Part shown: piece by piece, positions 1-8,290 of the stretch | How the letters are laid out: the number at the start of each line of letters is the position of its first letter | How positions within the stretch are numbered: position 1 is the stretch's first letter | Source of the DNA: SpSt-600 sp042408195 | Lineage (GTDB): Bacteria; Chloroflexota; Anaerolineae; SpSt-600 | DNA: 49,940 bases | Direction: 5' to 3' | NCBI GenBank assembly: GCA_042408195.1 | Contig: JBHOQL010000038.1 | Location: forward strand, 1-49,940 | Position numbers and translations under genes: made by a program | Notes under the pieces: model-generated | The model's input: only the letters and a program-made list of their open reading frames with translations | Database searches by the model: none | Told to the model about the DNA's origin: nothing

Positions 1-330
1 ACAAGTGGACCACCGGATCCGGACCATTGCGGGCTGTTTTTGCGGACCTTTGTTTTCCAACCTGCATTGCTGGAACAGGGCCGCATCTCCAGAGACGAAC
101 GAAGTCAAGCCGAAGTGGACTCCTTCCGCTTCCCCTTCCAATTCCCAGAGGCGACCGAGAGCTCGGGCTCGGCGAAAGGCAACAGGGCGCCCACCAATGT
201 AAATATCAACCATCCAGTGACCCAGGTAGACACTGTCCGTTGTTACAACACCGGAAACGCCCCCAGAGCCATCCAACGTGGCGAACAGGCGCCGGTTGCC
301 CATTGCGTAAACGCTGAAAGCATCCGGCAT
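1..330 (-). CDS. Partial protein of unknown function, C-terminal part beyond the left edge
   Basis: An uninterrupted minus-strand frame runs from the ATG at 328-330 to the window edge, giving about 110 residues without a stop. The frame stays open upstream to a TAG near 465, so a GTG at 373-375 is an alternative start. The translation has ordinary protein composition. It contains VYAMGNRRLFATLDGSGG followed by GHWMVDIYIGGRPVAF, alternating beta-like segments that resemble the N-terminal beta-sandwich of some carbohydrate-active enzymes. That resemblance is an impression only; I do not recognise the family. There is no clear ribosome binding site in front of either start. A promoter-like pair lies about 240 bases upstream. 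Opposite-strand frames here are compositionally poor and look like shadows. Confidence 0.45.
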   Translation of the reverse strand, partial: MPDAFSVYAMGNRRLFATLDGSGGVSGVVTTDSVYLGHWMVDIYIGGRPVAFRRARALGRLWELEGEAEGVHFGLTSFVSGDAALFQQCRLENKGPQKQPAMVRIRWSTC

Positions 331-375
331 GCTGACTTCAAGAGAACCATCCTGCAACGGTGTTGCCGCGCGCAC

Positions 376-830
376 TTTCTCTACCCTTGTGTGATTGCCC
401 GCATTTCCGAGGAAGATTCCGCGCGATTGACCGGCTTCTCTGTTGCGCTCGTCACGCTGCAGGAACTATAGTCGCCATGAAGAAGGAAAAGAGACGTTGG
501 GAAGACTTGCGGCCGTGTAAAGACTGTTGTTTTGTAGATAAACTGAGCTGTCATGAGTGCACAAGCTTCCATATTCCCCGGGTAACTCCCGGCAGAAGGG
601 CGAAAACCGGTGGTTGTTATTATACAAATTCTCGGCCTGAAGGCAAACTCGCAACTCTCCGTACCGGCCGTTGCGAAAACAGCGAGCTATGTTTTCCAGC
701 CCGGACAAAGTTTAACTGTGGGTCTGGTCCAACGGTAGCGAGTGCTCTGGTTGCTTACAAGTAAAACTCTCTTTTTCTGCACCGGAACCCAGCGAGCCCC
801 TCTGGCGTCTCTTTCTATGGAAATCCCTGA
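376..830. other. Intergenic stretch without a convincing gene
   Basis: About 450 bp between the left-edge minus gene and the VIT/vWA gene. Short open frames occur on both strands, but they have no ribosome binding sites, are rich in Cys, Ser and Arg, and match nothing I recognise. The only readable signals are the minus-strand promoter-like pair at 619-646 and the AAGGAGGT ribosome binding site near 829-836 that serves the next gene. Confidence 0.4.
619..646 (-). promoter_or_regulatory. Possible sigma-70 promoter for the left-edge minus-strand gene
   Basis: On the minus strand TTGCCT (641-646) is followed after 16 bp by TATAAT (619-624). Transcription would start near 611, giving a 5' leader of about 235-280 nt before the GTG or ATG start of the partial gene. 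Only the sequence match supports it. Confidence 0.4.
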
Positions 831-844
831 AGGAGGTTATCCAG

Positions 845-3040
845 ATGAGAGCCCTTAAAGTCGCAGTGCTAACTCTGACAGCTCTCCTGCTCCTTTCGTC
901 GCCGGCCCTGGCCGATGGAATAATAATCCCCTACCCCCCGAAACCTCCTATTCCACCGGTTTCTGCCTTGGAAATAAAGTACCACAGGGTCAACGTAAGC
1001 ATAAGGGACCAGGTAGCTGTCACCAAGGTTGACCAGCTCTTCTATAACCCGAACCCTTTCCCAATAGAGGGGGTTTACGTATTTCCCTTTCCGGAAGACG
1101 CGGCTATCTCTGCCTTCTCTATGTATGTGGACGGGAAAAAGTTGGAGGGGAAAATCCTTAAAAAGGACGAAGCCCGTCGCCTTTACGAGGAAATCGTGAG
1201 AAAATCAAAAGATCCGGCCCTTTTGGAGTACATCGGGCGCAACGCTTTCCAGGCCAGCATTTTCCCCATCCCTCCAAAGGGCGAAAGGAGGATACAAGTT
1301 GAATACACCCAGCTCCTCCCATACGAGGGTGGGCTCGTCAAGTACATCTACCCCTTAGACACCGAGCGCTTTTCGGCCAGGCCTATTGAAGAAGTGACTA
1401 TAAACATTGAAATCACCTCCCAGAAGCCCTTAAAGCTTGTCTATTCCCCTAGCCACGAAGTCAGAGTTGAGCGGGAAGGGGAAAACAAAGCCCTAGCGGG
1501 ATACGAAGAGAGGAACGTCCTCCCCGATAAGGATTTCTCCCTCTATTTCTCCTTTTCCTCTGAAGAGGTGGGATTCAGCCTATTGAGCTACAAGCCGGCA
1601 GGTGAAGACGGTTTCTTCATTCTCTTTCTTTCCCCGGAGCTTCGCCGGGAAGAGGAAAGGGTAGCTAAGGACGTGATTTTCGTTTTGGACGTTTCGGGTA
1701 GTATGGAGGGGGAGAAGATAAAGCAGGCCAAGGAAGCTCTCAAATTCGTCCTCTCCCGCCTGAAGCAAGGGGATCGCTTCAACATCCTAGCCTTCTCCAC
1801 GGGAGTGCAACGTTTCGCTGATTCCCTCGTATCAGTTTCAGATAGGGACAAAGCTCTGGAGTTTGTGGAGGAACTAAACGCCGGCGGCAGCACTAACATT
1901 TACCAGGCTCTCATGGAAGCCCTGGCTGATGTAGAAGAAAGGCCAACTTATCTCCTTTTCCTCACCGATGGCCTGCCCACCGTTGGTGTCACCGATGTTC
2001 GCCGTATAGTAGAGGAAGTAGGCCGCAGGATCCCGAAGAACGTGCGCCTCTTCACCTTCGGCGTCGGGGATGAAGTCAACACCTTCCTGCTGGACAAACT
2101 TGCCTCCGAGCACAGGGGAATAAGCACTTATGTGCGGCCTGGGGAGGACTTGGAGGCGGCCATTTCTAATTTCTATTCCCGCATAAGCTCCCCCGTCCTA
2201 ACGGACCTCTCTTTAGAGTTCAAAGGTGTTAAAGTCCGGGACTTTTACCCTTACCCACTGCCTGACCTTTTCGCCGGTTCCCAGTTAGTAGTGGTGGGGC
2301 GATACCGTGAAGGAGGCAAGACTTTGGTAACCTTAAAGGGCCGAAGGGGCGAAAAGGAGGAGTCCTTCTCTTGGGAAGCAGAGTTCTCGAACAAAGGTGG
2401 AGAGGAATTCATTGCCAGGATATGGGCCGCCAGGCGCATTGGCTATCTCATGGAGCAGATAATGCTGCATGGGGAAAATAAGGAAATTGTGGACGAAATC
2501 GTAGAGCTATCCCTACGCTATGGAATCATAACTCCTTACACTTCTTTCCTAGTGCAAGAAGAAGTGTTTACGCCCGAGGGGAAAGAAGAAGCGGTAAAGA
2601 AACTGATGCCCGGCTTAATAATAGCGCCAGACGCCTCCTTTGGCGCTCAGGCCGTTCAGAGGAGCACAATGCAGAGAGACCTCCAGGAAATGATTTCCGT
2701 AGCGCCCTCTGCCGTTACCGCAGGGTTAAAGCATGTGAGGGATAAAACCTTCATCCTCAAGGGTGGAGTTTGGATTGACACAACCTTTGAAAAGGGTAAA
2801 ATGGAAACTGTAAAAGTGCCATTCGGAAGCGAGACCTATTTCCGCCTACTGGCCGATAACCCTCACCTTGGACAGTACTTCTCCTTGGGCAAGCGGGTAA
2901 TAGTAGTGGAGAAGGGAGTGGCTTATGAGGTAACGGAAGATATAGAAGAGCTTGGGGAGCCACCGCAGCCCCCACAGAAACCCGGATTTATGGACAGACT
3001 CATAAGGCTGATACGCAGCATCCTGAGGTTAAGGGGATGA
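845..3040 (+). CDS. VIT and vWA domain protein, secreted
   Basis: A 731-residue protein of the inter-alpha-trypsin-inhibitor heavy-chain-like family. Residues 1-23 form a signal peptide ending in SPALA. A VIT domain covers roughly 35-165, with the family pattern of YNP, FPFPEDAAI and ILKKDEARRLYEE. A von Willebrand A domain covers about 273-450 and has an intact MIDAS metal site, DVSGS near 281-285, plus the later conserved Thr and Asp (FLTDG). The end, including HGENKEIVDEIVELSLRYGI, is the usual C-terminal helical part. The start follows AAGGAGGT with 7 bp spacing. Family members are exported adhesion or matrix-like proteins whose partners are unknown. The stop overlaps the next start (ATGATG), so it is probably co-transcribed with the protease-like gene. 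Confidence 0.85.
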   Translation: MRALKVAVLTLTALLLLSSPALADGIIIPYPPKPPIPPVSALEIKYHRVNVSIRDQVAVTKVDQLFYNPNPFPIEGVYVFPFPEDAAISAFSMYVDGKKLEGKILKKDEARRLYEEIVRKSKDPALLEYIGRNAFQASIFPIPPKGERRIQVEYTQLLPYEGGLVKYIYPLDTERFSARPIEEVTINIEITSQKPLKLVYSPSHEVRVEREGENKALAGYEERNVLPDKDFSLYFSFSSEEVGFSLLSYKPAGEDGFFILFLSPELRREEERVAKDVIFVLDVSGSMEGEKIKQAKEALKFVLSRLKQGDRFNILAFSTGVQRFADSLVSVSDRDKALEFVEELNAGGSTNIYQALMEALADVEERPTYLLFLTDGLPTVGVTDVRRIVEEVGRRIPKNVRLFTFGVGDEVNTFLLDKLASEHRGISTYVRPGEDLEAAISNFYSRISSPVLTDLSLEFKGVKVRDFYPYPLPDLFAGSQLVVVGRYREGGKTLVTLKGRRGEKEESFSWEAEFSNKGGEEFIARIWAARRIGYLMEQIMLHGENKEIVDEIVELSLRYGIITPYTSFLVQEEVFTPEGKEEAVKKLMPGLIIAPDASFGAQAVQRSTMQRDLQEMISVAPSAVTAGLKHVRDKTFILKGGVWIDTTFEKGKMETVKVPFGSETYFRLLADNPHLGQYFSLGKRVIVVEKGVAYEVTEDIEELGEPPQPPQKPGFMDRLIRLIRSILRLRG

Positions 3041-3819
3041 TGGATTTCCTCAGAATAAAGGGAAGGTGGGGCTTAAGGGCAATTGCGTTCACCACTTTGG
3101 TTCTGTTGGTGGTTCTGGCGAGCGGGGGAAGGCAACTTGCCCCCTCAGGCGAGGGACTTGCTCCAGCTTCCTACTTTCTCAGGCTCATCAGCGACCCAGA
3201 AGTGAAGAGAATTCAGGATGCCGCTTTTCTGGTTAAAGCAAAACATCCCGAGGGCGAAAAGGCCGGAACTGGTATAGCTGTAGCGAGAGGTTTCATCCTC
3301 ACCGCTTTCCATTTGCTTGGCAACCCTAACTTTGGAAAAGTAACGGCGGAGGGAATCTGGGTTTCCCAGCCCCACAGCGATCTCAAGGATGAGATTCCAG
3401 CGGAGGTAGTGGAAGTTCTCCCCTCCCTTGATTTAGCGGTCCTGAAGTTTAAACCCTTAAGGGAAATCCCTCTCCCTTCCTTCGGCGATACGGCCCAACT
3501 GCGTCCGGGTGAAGTCATTTACCTTGTGGGGCATGAATTCCTCCCTGGTGGGATTGGGATACTGTATCCACGGGATGGCAAGATAATAGGAGAGATGGGC
3601 GAGAACTTTTTCGCCATTTTCCCGCCAGTTGCACGAGGCTTCAGTGGCGGGGGTGTGTTCAACCAAAAGCACGAGCTGATAGGCATAATCTCTCAGAATT
3701 TTGTAACATTTGAAACCTTTAGAGAAGGTGGTAAGGTTTACAAGATGGTTAAGCAGGGAGCTCTCGCGGTAAAAGTAGACAGCTGTCCTCCAGCTGTGTG
3801 CCGTTTTCTGGAGCCTTAA
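3037..3819 (+). CDS. Trypsin-like serine protease, membrane-anchored
   Basis: A 260-residue S1C/Trypsin_2-type peptidase. An uncleaved anchor or signal segment lies at about 14-30. The catalytic triad is visible: His92 in LTAFHLLG, Asp132 in LDLAVLKF, and Ser203 in GFSGGGVF, which fits the GxSGG nucleophile motif. There is no PDZ domain, so it is shorter than DegP/HtrA. The location is probably extracytoplasmic. Its ATG overlaps the TGA of the VIT/vWA gene by four bases; ATG 3040 is an equally possible start. The overlap suggests a joint role, perhaps processing of the upstream protein, which is inference. No terminator is visible before the tRNA promoter. Confidence 0.8.
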   Translation: MMDFLRIKGRWGLRAIAFTTLVLLVVLASGGRQLAPSGEGLAPASYFLRLISDPEVKRIQDAAFLVKAKHPEGEKAGTGIAVARGFILTAFHLLGNPNFGKVTAEGIWVSQPHSDLKDEIPAEVVEVLPSLDLAVLKFKPLREIPLPSFGDTAQLRPGEVIYLVGHEFLPGGIGILYPRDGKIIGEMGENFFAIFPPVARGFSGGGVFNQKHELIGIISQNFVTFETFREGGKVYKMVKQGALAVKVDSCPPAVCRFLEP

Positions 3820-3821
3820 AG

Positions 3822-3850
3822 TTGCCTTAAGCTTCGGGTACGAGTATAAT
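3822..3850 (+). promoter_or_regulatory. tRNA-Leu promoter
   Basis: TTGCCT (3822-3827), a 17-bp spacer and a perfect TATAAT (3845-3850). The predicted start near 3857 is about 7 bases before the mature tRNA 5' end. Confidence 0.75.
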
Positions 3851-3863
3851 TTAATTTAAGAGA

Positions 3864-3946
3864 GGGGAAGTGTCGGAACTGGCAGACGAGCGTGACTTAG
3901 GATCACGTGGGCTTTGCCCGTGAGGGTTCGAGTCCCTCCTTCCCCA
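3864..3946 (+). tRNA. tRNA-Leu (anticodon TAG)
   Basis: An 83-nt type II tRNA with a long variable arm. Acceptor GGGGAAG (3864-3870) pairs with CTTCCCC (3939-3945), and the discriminator is A3946. The anticodon loop CTTAGGA is flanked by CGTGA/TCACG and carries TAG. The T arm GAGGGTTCGAGTCCCTC is regular. CCA is not encoded. Confidence 0.95.
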
Positions 3947-3950
3947 CTAG

Positions 3951-3976
3951 AAAGCGCCTTCGGGCGCTTTTAATTT
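3951..3976 (+). terminator. Rho-independent terminator after tRNA-Leu
   Basis: Perfect 8-bp stem AAAGCGCC / GGCGCTTT with a TTCG tetraloop, followed by a T-rich tail. It starts 5 bases after the tRNA and separates it from the tig transcript. Confidence 0.85.
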
Positions 3977-3987
3977 TGGCCTTGACA

Positions 3988-3996
3988 TGGTATAAT
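3988..3996 (+). promoter_or_regulatory. Extended -10 promoter of tig-clpP-clpX
   Basis: TGG immediately before TATAAT (3991-3996) fits the extended -10 form. No good -35 lies at the correct distance; the TTGACA at 3982-3987 is only 3 bp away and cannot pair with it. The ribosome binding site GGAGGAGGG follows, then ATG 4019. Confidence 0.6.
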
Positions 3997-4018
3997 CCAC
4001 CCACTCTGGAGGAGGGAA

Positions 4019-5296
4019 ATGAAGGTAACGACGGAAGAGCTGGGCAGCCGTGAAGTCCTTATAAAAGTAGAATTTGATGAGAGCGAAAAGGCCGAAGCCC
4101 TCAAAGAGGCTGCCCGTATCATATCCTCCGAGATCAATATCCCCGGTTTCCGGAGGGGGAAAGCCCCTTATGATGTCGTCCGGCGTATGGTGGGAGAACG
4201 CCTCATTTACGAGGTAGCCTTCGAGGAGACTGCCCGGAAAATTTACCCCAAACTCATCTCCGACCTCAACCTTGACCCCATAGCACCGGCACAGATCCAG
4301 GAGGCCGTAACGGAGCCTTTCTCCATAACCTTGAAAGTCCCCTTAAAGCCCATTGTGGACTTAGGAGATTACCGCAGCCTGCGGGTAAAAAAAGGTAAAG
4401 CTGAGGTGAGCGAAGAAGAAGTCCAAAAGGCTCTCAACGAATTGCTGGAAGAGAGGGCCACTTGGATAACTGTGGAACGCAGTGCGTCTGAAGGCGATCT
4501 AATAGTAGCTGATCTTACCATCAAAACTCCAACTCAAGAAAGCCACAGGGAAAACGTGGTCCTTTTCTTGAACTCCGAAAAAGAACCGATAAGCGGATTA
4601 ACTCGGAACCTGGAAGGCCTCTCCTCCGGCCAGGAGAAAACCTTTACCCTGCAGGGAGAAGAGGGGGAGATAACCTTCCAGGTAAAGGTTCACGAAGTGA
4701 AGGAAAAACAGCTCCCTCCCCTTGACGACGAATTCGCTCGCTCTTTTGGAGACTTCAGTTCGCTAGAGGAACTGAAGGAACACGTGCGAAAGGAAATTTT
4801 GGCCCAAAAAGAGGTCATCAAAACGGACGAAGCCTTAACGGAGGCACTGGATACCCTCGTGAAAAATGCCAGGGTGGAGGTTCCCTCTCTACTCATAGAG
4901 CGAGAGGCGGAAGAGTGGCTTAAAGAAGAGGACATAAACCTGCGGAAGAGGGGCCTTTCCCTTGAGAACTACCTAAAGATCCAGGGGAAAACCCTGGAAG
5001 AGCATCGGCAGGAAATCCTCCCGAAAGCTATGGAAAGGCTCAAGAGGCGCTTGGTTCTGCAAAAGTTCGTTGAGGAGGAAAACCTGAGCGTCTCCGAGGA
5101 AGAAATAAATAAAGTTGTGAGGGAGTTTGAAGCTAATGTTACCTCTAAAAGGGAGAAAAGGAGTGTTCGCTCCCCCGAATTAAGGGAAAGCATTGCCAAC
5201 ATGCTGTGGAGAGCCAAATTGGAGAAGCGCTTGATCGAAGTTATGGTAAAGGAGGAGGCGGATGAAAGCGGAAGCGATAATCCCAATGGTGATTGA
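4019..5296 (+). CDS. tig: Trigger factor
   Basis: A 425-residue ribosome-associated chaperone and peptidyl-prolyl isomerase. The N-terminal ribosome-binding domain carries the signature GFRRGKAP at 43-50. A FKBP-like domain at about 150-240 has the usual GDLIVAD and EKTFTL strands. A long charged helical C-terminal domain begins near PLDDEFARSFG and supplies the substrate cradle. Length and domain order are normal. The start follows GGAGGAGGG closely and an extended -10 promoter. It overlaps clpP by 35 bp, the classic tig-clpP-clpX order that couples nascent-chain folding with proteolysis. Confidence 0.95.
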   Translation: MKVTTEELGSREVLIKVEFDESEKAEALKEAARIISSEINIPGFRRGKAPYDVVRRMVGERLIYEVAFEETARKIYPKLISDLNLDPIAPAQIQEAVTEPFSITLKVPLKPIVDLGDYRSLRVKKGKAEVSEEEVQKALNELLEERATWITVERSASEGDLIVADLTIKTPTQESHRENVVLFLNSEKEPISGLTRNLEGLSSGQEKTFTLQGEEGEITFQVKVHEVKEKQLPPLDDEFARSFGDFSSLEELKEHVRKEILAQKEVIKTDEALTEALDTLVKNARVEVPSLLIEREAEEWLKEEDINLRKRGLSLENYLKIQGKTLEEHRQEILPKAMERLKRRLVLQKFVEEENLSVSEEEINKVVREFEANVTSKREKRSVRSPELRESIANMLWRAKLEKRLIEVMVKEEADESGSDNPNGD

Positions 5297-5897
5297 ATCT
5301 ACGGGAAGGGGTGAGAGGGTTTACGACATTTACTCCCTACTCCTCAAGGAGAGGATAATATTTTTGGGCACGCCCATCACCGACCAAGTGGCCAACCTGG
5401 TAGTAGCCCAGCTCCTCTACCTGGACCGGGAGGACCCTGAAAGGGATATTTACCTTTACATCAACTGCCCAGGAGGGGCGATATATCCTGGCCTTGCCAT
5501 TTATGACACCATGCAACTTGTAAGGGCGCCCGTTTCCACCATAGCAGTTGGATGGACCGCCAGTATGGGCACCGTCCTGCTGGCAGCGGGGACCAAGGGC
5601 AAGCGTTATGCTCTCCCTCACGCCACAATTCACATGCACCCGGCTGGAGGAGGCATACATGGTTATGCACCCGATATTGAAATCCAGGCCAAAGAGCTCC
5701 TGCGGGTCCAGAGGATAATCCAGGAGCTCCTAGCTTACCACACCGGTCAGCCCATAGAGAAGATAATGCAGGACTTCGACCGCGATTATTACATGGATGC
5801 GAAGGGCGCGGTGGAATATGGGATAATCGACGAAGTTCTAGAGGGTCCTCCCCACAAGAAGCGGGGGACACCGGGAACCTCCGCTGAAAGGAGATAG
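5262..5897 (+). CDS. clpP: ATP-dependent Clp protease proteolytic subunit
   Basis: A 211-residue S14 serine peptidase that forms the tetradecameric barrel used with ClpX. The triad is Ser101 in GWTASMGTVLL, His126 in IHMHPAGG and Asp175 in DRDYYMDAKGAVEYG. The usual QAASM and IHQP motifs are slightly altered (WTASM, MHPAGG), so it may be a lineage-specific variant. The start lies inside the end of tig (35-bp overlap), implying translational coupling. clpX follows after four bases. The C-terminus is basic and short. Confidence 0.95.
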   Translation: MKAEAIIPMVIESTGRGERVYDIYSLLLKERIIFLGTPITDQVANLVVAQLLYLDREDPERDIYLYINCPGGAIYPGLAIYDTMQLVRAPVSTIAVGWTASMGTVLLAAGTKGKRYALPHATIHMHPAGGGIHGYAPDIEIQAKELLRVQRIIQELLAYHTGQPIEKIMQDFDRDYYMDAKGAVEYGIIDEVLEGPPHKKRGTPGTSAERR

Positions 5898-5901
5898 CCG
5901 A

Positions 5902-7167
5902 ATGTTTCTCCCCCATTGCTCTTTCTGCGGGCGTCCCGAAACGATAACGGGAAAACTTATCGCCGGCCCTAACGAGGTTTATATATGTCGGGATTGTGCC
6001 AAACTCTGTGTGCGTATCTTCGAGGAAAGAGGAGAACCGGAAGAAGATGATTTCATACCCCGAGTTCCTTCTCCTAAAGAGATCTACGAAGCTCTGAACC
6101 AGTATGTTGTAGGGCAAGACAGGGCGAAGAAAGTCCTTTCCGTCGCCGTCTACAACCATTACAAGCGCATCCTGAACCGCAAAAGCACCGCCGAGGTGGA
6201 AATTCAGAAATCCAATATTCTCCTCATCGGTCCCACTGGATGTGGGAAAACCCTCCTAGCCCAGACCCTGGCTAAGATCTTGGACGTGCCCTTCGCCATT
6301 GCCGATGCCACTTCCCTCACAGAAGCTGGATACGTCGGAGAGGATGTGGAGAACATCCTCCTGCGCCTTATCCAGGCCGCCGATTACGATATCGCCAGGG
6401 CACAGAAGGGCATCGTATACATTGACGAGATAGACAAAATAGCCCGCAAGTCGGGCGATAATCCTTCCATAACAAGGGACGTTTCCGGGGAGGGGGTACA
6501 ACAGGCCCTCCTTAAAATAATAGAAGGGACCGTGGCCAACGTCCCGCCCCAAGGGGGACGCAAACACCCTTATCAGGAGTTTATCCAGATTGACACAACC
6601 GACATCCTATTCATCTGCGGGGGAGCCTTTGAGGGTTTGGATAAAATCGTAGCCGAACGATTGGGCCTCAAAGGAAGGGTTGGTTTCCTAAAGGGGGAAG
6701 AGGCGAAGAACAAAGAGATGGAAACAGCAGAACTCCTGCGTCAGGTCATCCCCGATGACCTCATGAAGTTTGGCTTTATCCCTGAGTTCGTGGGCCGCTT
6801 ACCCGTCATAGTGAGTGTGGATCCGTTAGATAAGCAAGCAATGATTGATATTCTCACGAAGCCAAAGAATGCCATCGTCAAGCAGTTCCAGCAGCTTTTT
6901 GCCCTGGACGGCGTGGAGTTGATCTTTACCCCCGAAGCCTTAGAAGCTGCAGCCGAAGAGGCTCTAAAGCGCAAGACTGGGGCCAGAGGCCTGCGCACTA
7001 TAATCGAAGAAACCCTGTTGGACGTTATGTACGAAATCCCATCCACACCCGATGTAACTCGCTGCATAGTCAATGCCGATGCCATCCGGGGCAAAGGGCG
7101 CCCCATTCTCCTGAACAGCCGTGGGATCCCCATTTACTGGTGGAAAGAGCTGAAGGAAACGGCTTAA
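5902..7167 (+). CDS. clpX: ATP-dependent Clp protease ATPase subunit ClpX
   Basis: A 421-residue AAA+ unfoldase. The N-terminal zinc-binding domain has Cys6, Cys9, Cys29 and Cys32. Walker A is GPTGCGKT (110-117), Walker B is VYIDEID (172-178), and the pore loops are GYVG (143-146) and RKH (220-222). The ClpP-contact loop is VGF rather than the common IGF, near residue 268. Sensor II lies in GARGLR. An AAAGGAGA ribosome binding site precedes the ATG. Its TAA overlaps the ATG of the recombinase gene (TAATG), so that gene probably shares the clp transcript. Confidence 0.95.
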   Translation: MFLPHCSFCGRPETITGKLIAGPNEVYICRDCAKLCVRIFEERGEPEEDDFIPRVPSPKEIYEALNQYVVGQDRAKKVLSVAVYNHYKRILNRKSTAEVEIQKSNILLIGPTGCGKTLLAQTLAKILDVPFAIADATSLTEAGYVGEDVENILLRLIQAADYDIARAQKGIVYIDEIDKIARKSGDNPSITRDVSGEGVQQALLKIIEGTVANVPPQGGRKHPYQEFIQIDTTDILFICGGAFEGLDKIVAERLGLKGRVGFLKGEEAKNKEMETAELLRQVIPDDLMKFGFIPEFVGRLPVIVSVDPLDKQAMIDILTKPKNAIVKQFQQLFALDGVELIFTPEALEAAAEEALKRKTGARGLRTIIEETLLDVMYEIPSTPDVTRCIVNADAIRGKGRPILLNSRGIPIYWWKELKETA

Positions 7168-8123
7168 TGGTGGATTTGCTTTTGGATGAAGCCATTGAGA
7201 GGTTCCTCCGGGGACTGCAAGCAAGCCCCTTTACCCACAAGACTTACTCCACCGGCCTTAGGGCTTTCCTCGAGTTCATTATCGAAAGGGAAGATGTGCC
7301 AAATCCCTCCGTTTCTTCCATCAGAGAGGAAGCCTTGGAAGAGTTCTTCCTGTGGCTTGACAGGAAGGGCTTCTCCCGATTTACTGAGCAGACCTATCTT
7401 GCTGCAACTACTGCCTTCCTCCGCTATCTCTTCCGGCACCGGCTCCTCCCGCCCGATTTCTCCATAGAGAGAGCTAAAGAAAAGGTCAAGGCTATAATCC
7501 CCCGCTCCTCTTACCCCATTCCCATGCCTGACCCGGATCTTCCTGCCGTGGTGCTCTTTTACGACCAGCAGCCTCTGCCCGAGGACAGGCTCGAGAGGTT
7601 GCGGCTTCTCCGGAGCCGGGCGATAGTCCATACCCTTTATGCCTCCGCAGGGAGGATAGCCGAAATCGCCTCCCTTAACCGCAAGGATGTAGCCGATGGC
7701 CGCCGCAGAGAGGTAGTGGTAACGGGCAAGGGCCAGAAGCAGCGCTTCATCTTCCTCACCCCTGAAGCTCAAGAAGCTATAAGGGTTTACGTAGAAGAGA
7801 GGCATGATAATTACGAACCCCTTTTCATTTCCCACGGCAGGGATTATGGCCAGCGCCTGAGTACTGTCAGTATATGGGCCACGGTCAAAAAGGCCGCTAA
7901 AGCCCTCGGTCTCCACGTCACACCCCACGATTTCCGCCATTACCGGGCCACCCAAATGCTGGAGGAAGGTGCCCCCTTGGAAGCTATCCAGGATATCCTC
8001 GGCCACGCTGATATAAGCACCACCAAGAGGGTTTACGCCCATTACTCAAAGCCCCGCATACGCGAGATATTTGACCGCACCACCCTTCCCCCTGAGGAAG
8101 CCCTCAGAAAGCGCCGCCTTTAG
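7167..8123 (+). CDS. Tyrosine recombinase, XerC/XerD-like
   Basis: A 318-residue phage-integrase-family recombinase. A SAM-like N-terminal DNA-binding domain (about 5-110) precedes the catalytic domain. Active-site residues are all present: Arg163 (AGRIAEI), Lys188 (VTGKGQKQR), His254 and Arg257 (HDFRHYRAT), His280 (LGHADISTT) and nucleophile Tyr290 (RVYAHY). I chose ATG 7167, which overlaps the clpX stop as TAATG with AAGGA nine bases upstream; a frame from 7140 would lie inside clpX. Size fits XerC/XerD for chromosome dimer resolution, but the product could also be a domesticated integrase. No dif-like site was recognised nearby. Confidence 0.85.
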   Translation: MVDLLLDEAIERFLRGLQASPFTHKTYSTGLRAFLEFIIEREDVPNPSVSSIREEALEEFFLWLDRKGFSRFTEQTYLAATTAFLRYLFRHRLLPPDFSIERAKEKVKAIIPRSSYPIPMPDPDLPAVVLFYDQQPLPEDRLERLRLLRSRAIVHTLYASAGRIAEIASLNRKDVADGRRREVVVTGKGQKQRFIFLTPEAQEAIRVYVEERHDNYEPLFISHGRDYGQRLSTVSIWATVKKAAKALGLHVTPHDFRHYRATQMLEEGAPLEAIQDILGHADISTTKRVYAHYSKPRIREIFDRTTLPPEEALRKRRL

Positions 8124-8290
8124 CCCTGCAGGGTGGCCCTTCCGAGCCGTCTGAACAAGCTGCAAAACCTCTGCTTTGCCATCGTTGCACTGCCTCCGCC
8201 TTACCCGATAGTTTCTGACAGTGAATTGATACCTTCTGGCAGGGCTTCCCCGATAAAATGCCACTGCAAATCAATGCTTTGGAGGGTATA

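Noticed and set aside
360..764. Plus-strand 134-codon open frame near the left end
   Set aside because: No ribosome binding site, odd Cys/Arg-rich composition, overlap with the more protein-like minus-strand frame below 330, and no recognisable family.
3982..3996. TTGACA followed by TATAAT upstream of tig read as a standard promoter
   Set aside because: The two hexamers are separated by only 3 bp, so they cannot be used together. The extended -10 form is the better explanation.
7167..8123. Prophage or integrative element marked by the recombinase
   Set aside because: No other phage genes, no attachment-site repeat and no composition break. The neighbours are housekeeping genes, and a tRNA with no adjacent integrase target duplication lies 3.2 kb away.
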